From Rhodospirillaceae bacterium (lineage in GTDB: Bacteria; Pseudomonadota; Alphaproteobacteria; SHVZ01), in NCBI GenBank assembly GCA_016792585.1, contig JAEULB010000122.1, forward strand, positions 17,422 to 81,421: a stretch of 64,000 nucleotides of DNA, read 5' to 3'. The position numbers and the translations under genes are program-made. Positions 54,180 through 64,000 of the stretch are shown in pieces. The notes below the pieces were generated by a model. It saw only the letters and a list, made by a program, of their open reading frames with translations, did no database searches and was not told the DNA's origin. The stretch's first letter is position 1, and each line of letters starts with the position of its first letter.

Positions 54180-55355
54180 ATGAGCTACCGCGAAGCGGTT
54201 GCCGAGGCGCTACGCGAACTCGACCTTGCGATCAACGCGACCTGGCGCCTCGGCCAGTACATGGTCGTCGGCTGGAGCCACGAAGGACCGACGGTCCATC
54301 TCTGCGTCGTGCCCACCCAGCGCGTGTTCGAAGCCTCGGTCACCGTGCCCCAGGTCTTCCAGGGTCAGCGGCACATGGCGCCAGACCCCTTTTTGAATCT
54401 GTGCAAGGACCTGCAGGCGAGACCCACGCGGATCATCCTGCCCCTGGCGGTCGGCGAGGGGAAAGAAGAGCTCCCGCCCGCGGTCATCGATAACCTGATC
54501 CGCCGCTACTCGGTAACCCGCACCAACCACCGCGCGGTGATGCTGTTCGACATCGTCGGGTTCAGCCGCGCCTCCTCGATCGAGCAGGTGGCGCAGCTCA
54601 ACTCGCTCGAATACAGCATCAACGGCGCCAACAAGAAGCTGAGGCAGGTCGGCGTCGATGCCGAGCTCGCGCGCTCGACGGTCGGCGACGGGTTCTACGT
54701 CTGGAACCGCATGACCGGGCTTCAGGCGGACATCGCGACATACATCTCGCTGATCCTGATCCTCGCCGACAACGCGCGGGCCAGACGCGAGGGGAACCCT
54801 GGCTTCGTGCCCGTAATCCGCTCGTGCTTCGCCATCGGCCCGCACTACTCCTACCACCAGGTCGAGGGCACGAGCCCGCGCGGCTTCGAATACATCGTCG
54901 GCGAGGTGACGATCACGCTGGCCCGCCTGATCTCGAAGACGCTTGCCAACCAGGTGGTGATCGGCGGCTTCAAGCGGCCGCTCGACAACGTCCCCGGCCG
55001 CGAGGTCGACACGCCGATGTTCATGACCCAGGCCGCCGCCGCGATGGCGAAGCTGACGGGCATCGAGGTCGGCGACGCACCGCTGACCGAGCTCCGCTCC
55101 TACCTCACCGGCGCCGAGCTCAAGGAAGGCCGCTACGGCGTCGAAGGATTCAAGATCAAGGACAAGCACGGCTATCTGCACGAATGCTTCAATGCCAACG
55201 TCGTCCTCGTCGACGAGGCCGGCGGCCGCTCGGAGCTCGGCGTCAAGCGCAGTGAGCTCGGAGAGTTCGAGGCCGACCGCTTCCGCTACGACCTCTCGGC
55301 CGAGCAGATGGTCAGGATGTTCGCCCAGATGAAAGAGACGGCGCCGGCGAGCTGA
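54180..55355 (+). CDS. degenerate class III nucleotidyl cyclase-like protein
   Basis: A 391-residue cytoplasmic protein. Residues 1-110 are unfamiliar. Residues about 115-265 resemble a class III cyclase domain: FDIVGFSR gives metal-binding Asp124, STVGDGFYVWN gives Asp170, and EVTITLARLI has the late catalytic Arg249. The Asn normally four residues before that Arg appears to be Ile245, and the base-reading Lys near Asp170 is Arg or absent. Both metal Asp are kept, so a changed substrate or weak activity is possible. A C-terminal region of about 120 residues is unknown. It is paired with the pentapeptide gene. Assignment is by motif only. Confidence 0.65.
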   Translation: MSYREAVAEALRELDLAINATWRLGQYMVVGWSHEGPTVHLCVVPTQRVFEASVTVPQVFQGQRHMAPDPFLNLCKDLQARPTRIILPLAVGEGKEELPPAVIDNLIRRYSVTRTNHRAVMLFDIVGFSRASSIEQVAQLNSLEYSINGANKKLRQVGVDAELARSTVGDGFYVWNRMTGLQADIATYISLILILADNARARREGNPGFVPVIRSCFAIGPHYSYHQVEGTSPRGFEYIVGEVTITLARLISKTLANQVVIGGFKRPLDNVPGREVDTPMFMTQAAAAMAKLTGIEVGDAPLTELRSYLTGAELKEGRYGVEGFKIKDKHGYLHECFNANVVLVDEAGGRSELGVKRSELGEFEADRFRYDLSAEQMVRMFAQMKETAPAS

Positions 55356-55365
55356 GGCTCGCCAG

Positions 55366-55800
55366 CTATTTGACCACGGTCACCGCAGCGCCGCTGTCGC
55401 GGACCACGTCCTGCGCGACCGAGCCCAGCACCAGCTGCAGCGCCGATCCGAGGCCGTGCGTGCCCATGATGATCTGGCCGCAGTTGAGCTTCTGGGCAAA
55501 GGCGATGATCGAGGGGCCCGGCTGGCCGACGCCGATATGCTCCTTGAACGGGACCTTGGCCTTGCCCAGGAGATCGCGCGCGGACGCGAGCGCCTTGTCC
55601 GCCTCTTCGCGGTGGAAGTCGTCGCGCGTCGGCTTGTCGATGAAGGTGCCGACATGGCCCGGCAGCGCCGGCTGGACGTTGAGCAGATGCAGCTCGCGCA
55701 CCTGGCCCGAGCGATGCATCTCGATCGCGTGGCGGACGGCTCGCTCCGCATGCGAAGAACCATCGACCGGAACCAGCACCTTCGACAGATCGCCGCTCAT
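55366..55800 (-). CDS. universal stress protein (UspA family)
   Basis: A 144-residue single-domain USP. VLVPVDGSSHAERAV is at the N-terminus and the ATP-binding pattern G-2x-G-9x-G-S is visible in MGTHGLGSALQLVLGS, so it is of the ATP-binding UspFG type. Its ATG overlaps the TerC stop by 4 bp, so the two are co-translated. It converges with the cyclase-like gene. Confidence 0.92.
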   Translation of the reverse strand: MSGDLSKVLVPVDGSSHAERAVRHAIEMHRSGQVRELHLLNVQPALPGHVGTFIDKPTRDDFHREEADKALASARDLLGKAKVPFKEHIGVGQPGPSIIAFAQKLNCGQIIMGTHGLGSALQLVLGSVAQDVVRDSGAAVTVVK

Positions 55801-56516
55801 CGCTCGCCTCCTCCCTTCTGGGCAAGGTCCTCGACTTCATGCGCCTGGGCAGCCTGCCGGCGTGCCAGCAGCTTGCCGATCAGGATGACGACGCCAGCGC
55901 CGATCGGCTTGGACCAGAAATGCATCCAGGCTGCGTTCGCGTCGACCCAATGCTCGATCGACGGATCGGTCACGATCACTTCGCCGGCGATCCAGCCGAG
56001 CAGGCCGCCACCGGCGACCACCAGGACGGGATAGCGCACCAGGATCTTCAGGATCAGCTGAGATCCCACGATGATCAGCGGGATCGAGATCGCGAGGCCG
56101 ATCACCAGGAGCGCGAAGTTTCCGCGCGCCGCCGCGGCGATCGCGATCACGTTGTCGAGGCTCATCACCGCGTCGGCGATGACCACCGTCCGGATCGCGC
56201 CCCAGAGGCTGCTCGCCCCTTCGACGCCGTCGCCGTGCTCGGCTTCCGGCACGATCAGCTTGACGCCGATCCACAGCAGCAGGAGGCCGCCGATCAGCTT
56301 GAGATAGGGGAATGTCATCAGCTCGACAACGACGATCGAGAAGACGACGCGCAGGATGATCGCACCGGCGGATCCGGCGAAGATCGCCTTGTTTCGATAC
56401 TTTTCCGGAAGATTGCGGCAGGCGAGCGCGATCACCACCGCGTTGTCGCCCGAGAGAATGATGTTTACGCCAATGATCTGGCCGAGCGCGGTCCAGAAAG
56501 CTGCATCGAAGGTCAT
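55797..56516 (-). CDS. TerC family integral membrane protein
   Basis: A 239-residue membrane protein with about seven helices, similar to YjbE/TerC. The conserved acidic sites are LSGDNAVVIALA in helix 1 and DAVMSLDNVIAIA in the middle, thought to bind metal ions. TerC/Alx proteins take part in manganese export or metal loading of exoenzymes. The universal stress protein gene follows with a 4-bp overlap. Confidence 0.92.
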   Translation of the reverse strand: MTFDAAFWTALGQIIGVNIILSGDNAVVIALACRNLPEKYRNKAIFAGSAGAIILRVVFSIVVVELMTFPYLKLIGGLLLLWIGVKLIVPEAEHGDGVEGASSLWGAIRTVVIADAVMSLDNVIAIAAAARGNFALLVIGLAISIPLIIVGSQLILKILVRYPVLVVAGGGLLGWIAGEVIVTDPSIEHWVDANAAWMHFWSKPIGAGVVILIGKLLARRQAAQAHEVEDLAQKGGGER

Positions 56517-56576
56517 GTCGGCCGGGAACGAAGGTGGCGGGTCGCCGCGACTATAGGGGCCCCTCGGGGGTCGCCG

Positions 56577-57146
56577 CTAGCGAAACCGGACACGCATTCG
56601 GGCGCGGCTCTCCGACGGACGGTCGATCTCCTCGAATCCCGCCGCCTCGAACACCTCGGCGAAGCCGTGAAAGCCCCGGGCAGGGCTGGCACGGCCTTCG
56701 ACGACAACGGGATAGGCCTCGACCGCCTCGGCGCCCCGTCGTTTGGCATGGGCGACGGCTGCGTCGATCAGCGGCCGGCTGAGCCCGCTCCGCCTGAAGT
56801 CCCGATGAACGAACAGGCAGGTGATCGCCCACAACCGGCTCTCGCCGGTCGGAGGAAACAGCTTCGACCTGGCGAGCACGGAGTAATCCTCGTGCGGCGC
56901 CACCGCGCACCAGCCGGCGGGCGCGCCATCGACGTAGGCGATCAGGCCGAGCGGCGCGTCGTCGTCGACCAGCTTCTTGAATGCCGCCCGGTTGCCCTTC
57001 GAATGCGCCGCCTGCCACTCCTTACGCGGCCGGCGGAACCACATGCACCAGCAGCCCGAGTTGGCGCCGTTCGGGCCGAAGATGCGCTCCAGATCGTCCC
57101 ATCGATCGGGCGTCAGGGGCAGGCAGCGGATCTTGGGTGCGGCCAT
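56577..57146 (-). CDS. GNAT family N-acetyltransferase
   Basis: A 189-residue acetyltransferase; the start is set at 57146 (MAAPKIRCLPL). The acetyl-CoA loop region reads CLFVHRDFRRSGLSRPLI, with preceding strand 4 GESRLWAITCLFV. An early Cys-rich stretch GCWCMWFRR is typical of a GNAT subgroup of unknown substrate. It diverges from the ThDP decarboxylase gene. Confidence 0.9.
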   Translation of the reverse strand: MAAPKIRCLPLTPDRWDDLERIFGPNGANSGCWCMWFRRPRKEWQAAHSKGNRAAFKKLVDDDAPLGLIAYVDGAPAGWCAVAPHEDYSVLARSKLFPPTGESRLWAITCLFVHRDFRRSGLSRPLIDAAVAHAKRRGAEAVEAYPVVVEGRASPARGFHGFAEVFEAAGFEEIDRPSESRARMRVRFR

Positions 57147-57243
57147 CGTCCGATCTGGGTCGCCAGGGTTGTGAAGGCTCGGAGAACCGTGCCAGAGTCG
57201 CCTCATCCTGCAAAGCCAGCCCTTCCCGCGAGGCCAGTGCCCG

Positions 57244-58854
57244 ATGTCTCCCACGCGTACCTCGACCGGCGTCGCCTGCATCCGCCTGCTCGAGGCCTAT
57301 GGCGTCGACCTCGTCTTCGGCATCCCGGGCGTGCATACGCTCGAGCTCTATCGCGGACTCGAGAACAGCAAGATCCGCCATGTGACGCCACGCCACGAGC
57401 AGGGCGGCGGCTTCATGGCCGACGGCTATGCGCGCGTCTCGGGCAAGCCGGGCGTGTGCCTCTTCACCACCGGCCCCGGCCTCACCAATGCCGCGACCCC
57501 GATCGGCCAGGCCTTCTCCGACAGCCAGCCGATGCTGGTGATCTCCTCGGTCGCCGCGCGCGCCGACCTCGGCGCCGGTCGCGGCCGCCTGCACGAGATC
57601 ACCAACCAGCAGGCGACGATGGCGCCGCTGACCGCCTTCAGCCACACCGTGCTCGACCCCGACGAGCTGCCGGACGCGATCGGCCGCGCCTTCGCGGTGT
57701 TCTCCGGATCGCGGCCGCGGCCCGTGCACATCGAGATCCCGCTCGACGTGCTCGACATGCCGGCCGAGTTCCCGATCAAGGCGCGCCCGCAGGTCGGGTA
57801 TCCGGCGCCGGCACCGGAAGCGATCGAGGAAGCAGCAAGGCTGATCCGGGACGCTTCCAACCCCTTCGTCATCATCGGCGGCGGCGCCAACCGGGTCGGT
57901 CCTGCGATGCTGAAGCTGGTGGAGCTGATCGGCGGGCCGGTCTCGCCGACCAAGGCCGGCAAGGGCACGATCCCGGATACACATCCGCTCTCGCTCGGCG
58001 CCAACCTGATCGTGAAGTCGACCCGCGACATCCTGGCCAAGGCCGACGTCGTGGTGGTGATCGGCTCCGAGCTCGGCGAGACCGATCACTATGGCGGCTA
58101 CCTGCCGATCGAGGGCAAGCTGATCCGGATCGACGTCGATGTGCAGCACTTCAACCGCGACTACCCGGCCGACGTGCCGATCCTCGCGGACGCCGGCCGC
58201 ACCGTCCGCGCACTTGTCGCGGCGCTCGAGTCCGACCCACCGCCGTCGCGGACCGCCGCCTCGGCCAAGATCGTCGCCGAAGCGCGCACGCGACTCGTCG
58301 ACGGCCTGCCGCCGCTGAGACAGACGCACAAGAAGGTGCTCGACGCGCTCCGCTCGGCCATGCCCGCCGACGGCATCGTCGTCTCGGACATGACGCAGAT
58401 CGCCTATGCCGGCAACCAGCTCTATCCCTGCGCCGAGCCGCGCACGTGGTTCCATCCGAGCGGCTACGGCACGCTCGGGTTCGGACTGCCGGCGGCGATC
58501 GGCGCCAAGCTCGCAAAGCCGGGGAAGGCGGTCGCGGCTCTCGTCGGCGACGGCGGCCTGCTCTTCACCGTCCAGGAGCTGGCGACCGCGGTCGAGCTCG
58601 AGATGCCGCTGGCCGTCGTCATGTGGAACAACGACGGCTACGGGCAGATCCGCGACGGCCTGGTCCAGCGCGGCGTCGCCGAGATCGGCGTCAACCTGCG
58701 CAATCCCGATCACCTGATGCTGGCGCGGGCCTTCGGCTGCGAGGCGGTGCGGCCGACCAGCCTCGATGGATTCAAGACGGCGGTGGCCGGTGCCGCGCAT
58801 GCCAAGAAACCGACCTTCATCGAGGTCCGTCAGGACGCGCCCTTCCTTGCCTGA
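57244..58854 (+). CDS. ThDP-dependent decarboxylase, AruI-like (5-guanidino-2-oxopentanoate decarboxylase)
   Basis: A 536-residue enzyme of the acetolactate-synthase-like ThDP family. Catalytic Glu52 lies in PRHEQGGGFMADGYAR. The ThDP-Mg motif starts with GDG at 435-437 and ends at Asn462-Asn463. FGIPGVHTLELYRGL and the general pattern match AruI, which decarboxylates 2-ketoarginine to 4-guanidinobutyraldehyde in the arginine transaminase pathway. No aruH-like transaminase is in the window, so the substrate is tentative. An MFS gene overlaps the 3' end. Confidence 0.82.
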   Translation: MSPTRTSTGVACIRLLEAYGVDLVFGIPGVHTLELYRGLENSKIRHVTPRHEQGGGFMADGYARVSGKPGVCLFTTGPGLTNAATPIGQAFSDSQPMLVISSVAARADLGAGRGRLHEITNQQATMAPLTAFSHTVLDPDELPDAIGRAFAVFSGSRPRPVHIEIPLDVLDMPAEFPIKARPQVGYPAPAPEAIEEAARLIRDASNPFVIIGGGANRVGPAMLKLVELIGGPVSPTKAGKGTIPDTHPLSLGANLIVKSTRDILAKADVVVVIGSELGETDHYGGYLPIEGKLIRIDVDVQHFNRDYPADVPILADAGRTVRALVAALESDPPPSRTAASAKIVAEARTRLVDGLPPLRQTHKKVLDALRSAMPADGIVVSDMTQIAYAGNQLYPCAEPRTWFHPSGYGTLGFGLPAAIGAKLAKPGKAVAALVGDGGLLFTVQELATAVELEMPLAVVMWNNDGYGQIRDGLVQRGVAEIGVNLRNPDHLMLARAFGCEAVRPTSLDGFKTAVAGAAHAKKPTFIEVRQDAPFLA

Positions 58855-60082
58855 GCGTCCATTGCCGACGCCGTGGCGGGCCTGGCTCGCCTGGACGGCG
58901 GCGGCCGTCTTCTTCTTCTACGCCTTCGTGCTCCGCGTCAGTCCGAGCGTGATGGTCGGCGAGCTGATGGCGGAGTTCCAGGTCGGCGGCGCCGTCTTCG
59001 GCACTCTCTCGTCCCTCTATTTCTATACCTACGCGCCGCTTCAGCTGCCGGTCGGCATCATGATGGACAAGTACGGTCCGCGCCTGATGATCTCGATCGC
59101 GATCGCGCTGGCGGCACTGGGGTCGGTCCTATTCGCCTTCGCGCCGACGCTCGAGATCGCCTACCTCGCGCGCCTCCTGATCGGCTTCGGCTCGGGCTTC
59201 AGCTTCGTCGGCGCGTTGACCGTCTCGACTCAGCTGTTCCCACCCGCGCGCTTCGCGATGCTGGCGGGCTTGGTGCAGGGGCTCGGGATTCTCGGCGGCA
59301 TCGCCGGCCAGGCGCCCCTCGGCATCGTGGTCGAGCACCTCTCCTGGCGCGGCGCGATGGGAATGCTCGCGGCCGTCGGCGCGGTGCTCGCCGTCGCCGC
59401 CTGGCTCGCGATCCGCGATCGCGTCGGCGCCGCTACCGGTGCCTCGCCGATGGCGGGCCTCAAGGTAGTCGCCGCCAATCGCGAGACCTGGCTCTGCGCC
59501 GTCTTCGGGCTCGCCAAGACTGCGCCGATGCTCACATTCGGCGGACTCTGGGCGGTGCCCTTCATCATGGCGGCGCATGGCGTCGACCGCGCGACGGCGG
59601 CCTCCCTCTCCTCGCTGCTGTTCCTCGGATGGGGCCTCGGAGCGCCGTTCAACGGCTGGCTCTCCGATCGCCTCGGCCGGCGCAAGGCGCCGATGCTGGT
59701 CTCGAGCCTGATCGCGACCTCGGCGATGGCGACGATCGTCGGCGTTCACGGCCTTTCGCTGACGACGACCGGGGTCCTCTGCTTCGTCAACGGCTTCGCC
59801 TCCTGCGCGATGGTCCTGGCCTTCGCCGCGGTCCGCGAGCACAACCCGCCCGGCACGACCGGCGCCGCCTATGGTCTGGTCAACACGTTCGTTGTCGGAT
59901 CGGGCGCGGTCTTCCAGCCGCTGGTCGGCTGGCTCCTCGACCTCGGCTGGGACGGCACGCTGGTCGCCGGCGCCCGCGTCTATGCCGAGGACACCTATCG
60001 CGCCGCGTTGTGGACGCTGCCGGCCGTCTCCGCGGTCGGTATCGCAGCCGCGCTGCTGATGCGCGAGCCGCCGCGGCCTTAG
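58847..60082 (+). CDS. MFS transporter
   Basis: A 411-residue 12-helix carrier. No ATG lies close to the first helix, so the start is taken as TTG at 58847, overlapping the decarboxylase gene by 8 bp; TTG at 58862 is an alternative. The helix 2-3 loop reads GIMMDKYGPRLM and the central repeat GWLSDRLGRRKAPM. Coupling with the AruI-like gene suggests import of its precursor, perhaps a guanidino or amino acid (inference). Confidence 0.88.
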   Translation: MPERPLPTPWRAWLAWTAAAVFFFYAFVLRVSPSVMVGELMAEFQVGGAVFGTLSSLYFYTYAPLQLPVGIMMDKYGPRLMISIAIALAALGSVLFAFAPTLEIAYLARLLIGFGSGFSFVGALTVSTQLFPPARFAMLAGLVQGLGILGGIAGQAPLGIVVEHLSWRGAMGMLAAVGAVLAVAAWLAIRDRVGAATGASPMAGLKVVAANRETWLCAVFGLAKTAPMLTFGGLWAVPFIMAAHGVDRATAASLSSLLFLGWGLGAPFNGWLSDRLGRRKAPMLVSSLIATSAMATIVGVHGLSLTTTGVLCFVNGFASCAMVLAFAAVREHNPPGTTGAAYGLVNTFVVGSGAVFQPLVGWLLDLGWDGTLVAGARVYAEDTYRAALWTLPAVSAVGIAAALLMREPPRP

Positions 60083-61197
60083 GTCACCGCGCCGCGCGCC
60101 AGGATCGGCCAGAGCGTTTCCACCTTGCCGCCGCGGACGCCGACGAACCAGTCGTGCATGTTGATCGTCGGGTCGCAGTGTCCCGGCACGATCCGGATCT
60201 TCGATCCCAGCGCCGGCGCATCCTCGGGATCGGCGTAGAGCCAGCCCGAATGATCGTCGCCGCCGCGCACCCACTCGGCCCGCGCGTTGCCGGCGAGCGC
60301 CGGTGGGCCTGAATCGATGCTGACCGACTTGAGTCCGGCATCGCAGATCGCCCGCGCCGGCTCCGGACGGCTCATCACGGTCGCCAGCACGAAGAGGCTG
60401 TGCTGCCAGTCGCCGAGCAGCGCGCCGGCGGCATTGCGAAGCTTCGCGTAGTCGAGATCCATGAACAGGTAGGAGCCGGTCTGCAGCTCGTTGTAGACGC
60501 CGCTCTTGCCTTCGATCTCGTAGGTGCCCGAGCCGGCGCCGCCGATATAGAGGCAGTCGAAGCCGGCCGCCTTCAACGTATCTCGCGTGCTCCTGGCGTC
60601 GGTGACGGTCTGCGTCGCCGCGACCAGCCGCTCGATATGCAGATAGACGTGCTGGGCCTTGCCGTTATAGGCCTGCAGCCCCTCGAACCTGAGGCCGGGC
60701 AAGGCGGCGATCTGGTTGGCGAGCTCAACCGCCGCGGAGCCCGGCGGCACGCCGCAGCGGTTGCCGACACGGATCTCGACGCGCACGCCGAGCGTGACGC
60801 CGAACTTGCGCGCAGCCTCGCTCAACGCCTCGATCTGGTCGGGGTGATCGACGCAGGTGGAGATGCGGGCCCGGCGACCCAGCGCCGCCAGCCGCTCGAC
60901 CTTCCGCCGTCCCACCACCTCGTTCGAGACGTAGACGTCGCCGATGCCGCCCTCGACCATCGCCTCGGCTTCCGAGACTTTCTGGCAGCAGACGCCGATC
61001 GCACCGGCCTTCACCTGGAGATGCGCGATCGCCGGCGTCTTGTGGGTCTTGGCGTGCGGACGGAGATGAACGCCGTATTCCTTGGCGAGCCGCGCCATGC
61101 GCTGGAGATTAGCCTCGAAGGCGTCGAGTTCGACGATCAGCGCCGGCGTGTCGACGTCTTCGACGGGCTGGCCGATCTCGGCGGGCGGACGCTGCAT
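60079..61197 (-). CDS. D-threonine aldolase-like PLP enzyme (DSD1 family)
   Basis: A 372-residue fold-type III PLP enzyme; the start is set at 61197 after GGAGGAAC. The PLP lysine is Lys50 in RPHAKTHK. The metal site His340 and Asp342 in PGHCDPTIN is typical of D-threonine aldolase, 3-hydroxy-D-aspartate aldolase and D-serine dehydratase (DSD1). It should cleave a D-3-hydroxy amino acid to glycine plus an aldehyde, or deaminate D-serine; the choice cannot be made here. It converges with the MFS gene (4-bp overlap) and diverges from the next MFS gene. Confidence 0.9.
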   Translation of the reverse strand: MQRPPAEIGQPVEDVDTPALIVELDAFEANLQRMARLAKEYGVHLRPHAKTHKTPAIAHLQVKAGAIGVCCQKVSEAEAMVEGGIGDVYVSNEVVGRRKVERLAALGRRARISTCVDHPDQIEALSEAARKFGVTLGVRVEIRVGNRCGVPPGSAAVELANQIAALPGLRFEGLQAYNGKAQHVYLHIERLVAATQTVTDARSTRDTLKAAGFDCLYIGGAGSGTYEIEGKSGVYNELQTGSYLFMDLDYAKLRNAAGALLGDWQHSLFVLATVMSRPEPARAICDAGLKSVSIDSGPPALAGNARAEWVRGGDDHSGWLYADPEDAPALGSKIRIVPGHCDPTINMHDWFVGVRGGKVETLWPILARGAVT

Positions 61198-61327
61198 CGG
61201 GTTCCTCCGGGACGCGGGCGCGATGATGACGCAGTGCAGCACCGCGCGCGACAAAATTTCCGGCGCAGATCGACGCGCCGGGGTTGTCCGGGCGAAGCCA
61301 CCATGGGACCATGATCATTCCCCCTCG

Positions 61328-62503
61328 ATGACCGCTTCGCCGCCTTCGCCCGCGCTCTCCGTCCGCCCGTCTCCGGGCCCCTGGACCTTTGCCGGCATCT
61401 ACACGCTCGAATCCGCGGTCCGGGCCCTCACGGCGACCGTGATACCTCTCCAGGCCCTGTATCTGCTGGAGCAGCCGCGGCTCGTCAGCCTCGTCTACCT
61501 CGCGGTTTCGGCGGCAAGCCTGCTCGGTGGCTTTCTCATCCCCTTCGCCATCAATCGCTTCGGCAGAGGCAAGGTCTATGGCTTCGGCGCCACGGTGCTG
61601 ATGGTCTTCCCGCTGCTGCTGGCGACCCACACGCTCGAAGGCCAGATCGCCGGCATGGCCGGCCGCGCGCTCGCCTCGGTCTGCACGGTGATCACCTTCC
61701 AGCTCTACGTGATGGACTACATCGCGAAGAAGGACCTGGTGCGTTCCGAGCCGCTCCGCTTCCAGATGGGCTCGCTGATCTGGGCCGTCGGGCCTGCGCT
61801 CGGAGTCTGGCTCTACGAGCAGTTCGGGCCGCTGGAGGCGATGGCGCTGCCGGCCTTCTTCGGCGGGCTGGTCCTGATCAACTTCTTCCGCCTCGACCTC
61901 GAGGAACGCACCAGGGCGAAGCCTCCCGGCAATCCGCTCGCCAACATCCGGCGCTTCCTCGAGCAGCCGCGCCTCAGGCTTGCCTGGTGCATCGCTTTCT
62001 GCCGCACCGTCTGGTGGGGCATGTGCATGGTCTATGTGCCGCTCTACCTGGTGCGCGCCGGCGAGCCGCCGATCACCGGGGCCATCGCCTCGTCGCTGGC
62101 GGTCGGGCTCCTGTTCTTCACGCCGGTCTGGGGCCGGATCGCGATGCGCTTCGGCATCCGCCGCAGCCTGATCGTCTGCTTCGTTAGCCTCGCGTTTTCG
62201 ACAATCGCTGCAGCGACGGTCGAGAACCCCTATCTGGCCGCAGCGCTGATCGTGCTCGGGGGCCTTCCAGCCGGCGGCCTCGACGGCATCGGCGGCATCC
62301 CGTTCCTCCGCGCCGTCCACTCCTACGAGCGCCCGCAGATGGCCGGCATCTACCGCACCTACATCGAGATGGGAGACCTCCTGTCTTCCGCGCTCTATGC
62401 GGCGCTGCTCAGCTTCTTCGACATCCCTGCCGTCTTCGTCGCCGCCGGCATGATCGCCTTCCTCGGCGCCGGCCTCTGCCGCTACCTTCCTCGCAGTCTT
62501 TAA
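61328..62503 (+). CDS. MFS transporter
   Basis: A 391-residue carrier with about 11-12 helices; the start is set at 61328 (MTASPPSPALS), after a weak site. Substrate-loop signatures are weaker than in the other MFS proteins here (INRFGRGKVYG; AMRFGIRRSL). A penicillin acylase-like gene starts 10 bp after its stop, so the two are probably co-transcribed and the carrier may handle a substrate or product of that hydrolase. Confidence 0.87.
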   Translation: MTASPPSPALSVRPSPGPWTFAGIYTLESAVRALTATVIPLQALYLLEQPRLVSLVYLAVSAASLLGGFLIPFAINRFGRGKVYGFGATVLMVFPLLLATHTLEGQIAGMAGRALASVCTVITFQLYVMDYIAKKDLVRSEPLRFQMGSLIWAVGPALGVWLYEQFGPLEAMALPAFFGGLVLINFFRLDLEERTRAKPPGNPLANIRRFLEQPRLRLAWCIAFCRTVWWGMCMVYVPLYLVRAGEPPITGAIASSLAVGLLFFTPVWGRIAMRFGIRRSLIVCFVSLAFSTIAAATVENPYLAAALIVLGGLPAGGLDGIGGIPFLRAVHSYERPQMAGIYRTYIEMGDLLSSALYAALLSFFDIPAVFVAAGMIAFLGAGLCRYLPRSL

Positions 62504-62513
62504 GGAGCCTTCC

Positions 62514-64000
<1,487 letters not shown>

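Noticed and set aside
54180..55355. Pycsar-type anti-phage cyclase
   Set aside because: There is a cyclase-like domain, but the partner is a pentapeptide-repeat protein, not a membrane or TIR effector, and key catalytic positions differ. No other defence gene is nearby.

Overview
The window is GC-rich, densely packed bacterial DNA. No gap between genes reaches 300 bp; the largest are 52660-52944 (285 bp) and 22411-22623 (213 bp). Small proteins of the DUF4170 and DUF1491 type, an alphaproteobacterial/plant-type glutamate-cysteine ligase, PAS-rich hybrid kinases and the many peptide-type ABC transporters suggest a free-living, amino-acid and peptide-scavenging alphaproteobacterium, probably Rhodospirillales-like. 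The exact lineage is inference. I see no insertion sequence, phage, CRISPR array, rRNA or plasmid function, and no sharp base-composition break. One tRNA gene, tRNA-Phe(GAA), is present.

Layout. 1-3458: 3' end of a peptide-type solute-binding protein (SBP), then Ldh-type dehydrogenase, HpcH/HpaI aldolase and D-2-hydroxyacid dehydrogenase. 3529-9101: a peptide transporter (SBP, two permeases, one ATPase) with a DUF2817 peptidase-like protein. 9098-12487: a 6PGDH-like dehydrogenase facing a second SBP and an alpha/beta hydrolase whose nucleophile Ser is Ala. 12484-17671: a minus-strand catabolic operon (enolase-superfamily enzyme, M14 deacylase-like protein, diaminopropionate ammonia-lyase, S9 peptidase). 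17775-25103: a signalling block with a PAS hybrid kinase, a secreted SUOX-fold protein without cysteine, an MFS carrier, a response regulator with an unfamiliar output domain, a REC-Hpt protein and a divergent H-box plus pseudo-receiver protein. 25100-32725: a six-gene operon (SBP, permease, permease-ATPase fusion, ATPase, creatininase-family amidase, M81 peptidase).

32856-34744: MBL hydrolase and SDR. 34764-39021 (minus): RsmE, glutamate-cysteine ligase, Nu-class-like GST, then a cobalt-type nitrile hydratase/thiocyanate hydrolase-like enzyme in three ORFs, then tRNA-Phe. 39073-42889: UbiA, methyltransferase, DUF4170, UbiD, membrane protein. 42914-46438: PmbA/TldE-like protein, FMN-type oxidase, DUF1491, M20 peptidase. 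46533-51836: acyl-CoA ligase, 3-hydroxyacyl-CoA dehydrogenase-like protein, acetamidase/formamidase, SBP. 51892-55355: SDR, then a pentapeptide-repeat protein paired with a degenerate class III cyclase-like protein. 55366-57146: universal stress protein, TerC, GNAT. 57244-62503: ThDP decarboxylase of AruI type, two MFS carriers, D-threonine aldolase-like enzyme. 62514-end: penicillin acylase-family hydrolase, cut by the window edge.

The theme is uptake and hydrolytic breakdown of peptides, amides and unusual amino acids. The most unusual parts are the phosphorelay block with its SUOX-fold partner, the split nitrile hydratase-like locus linked to glutathione genes, and the pentapeptide/cyclase-like pair.
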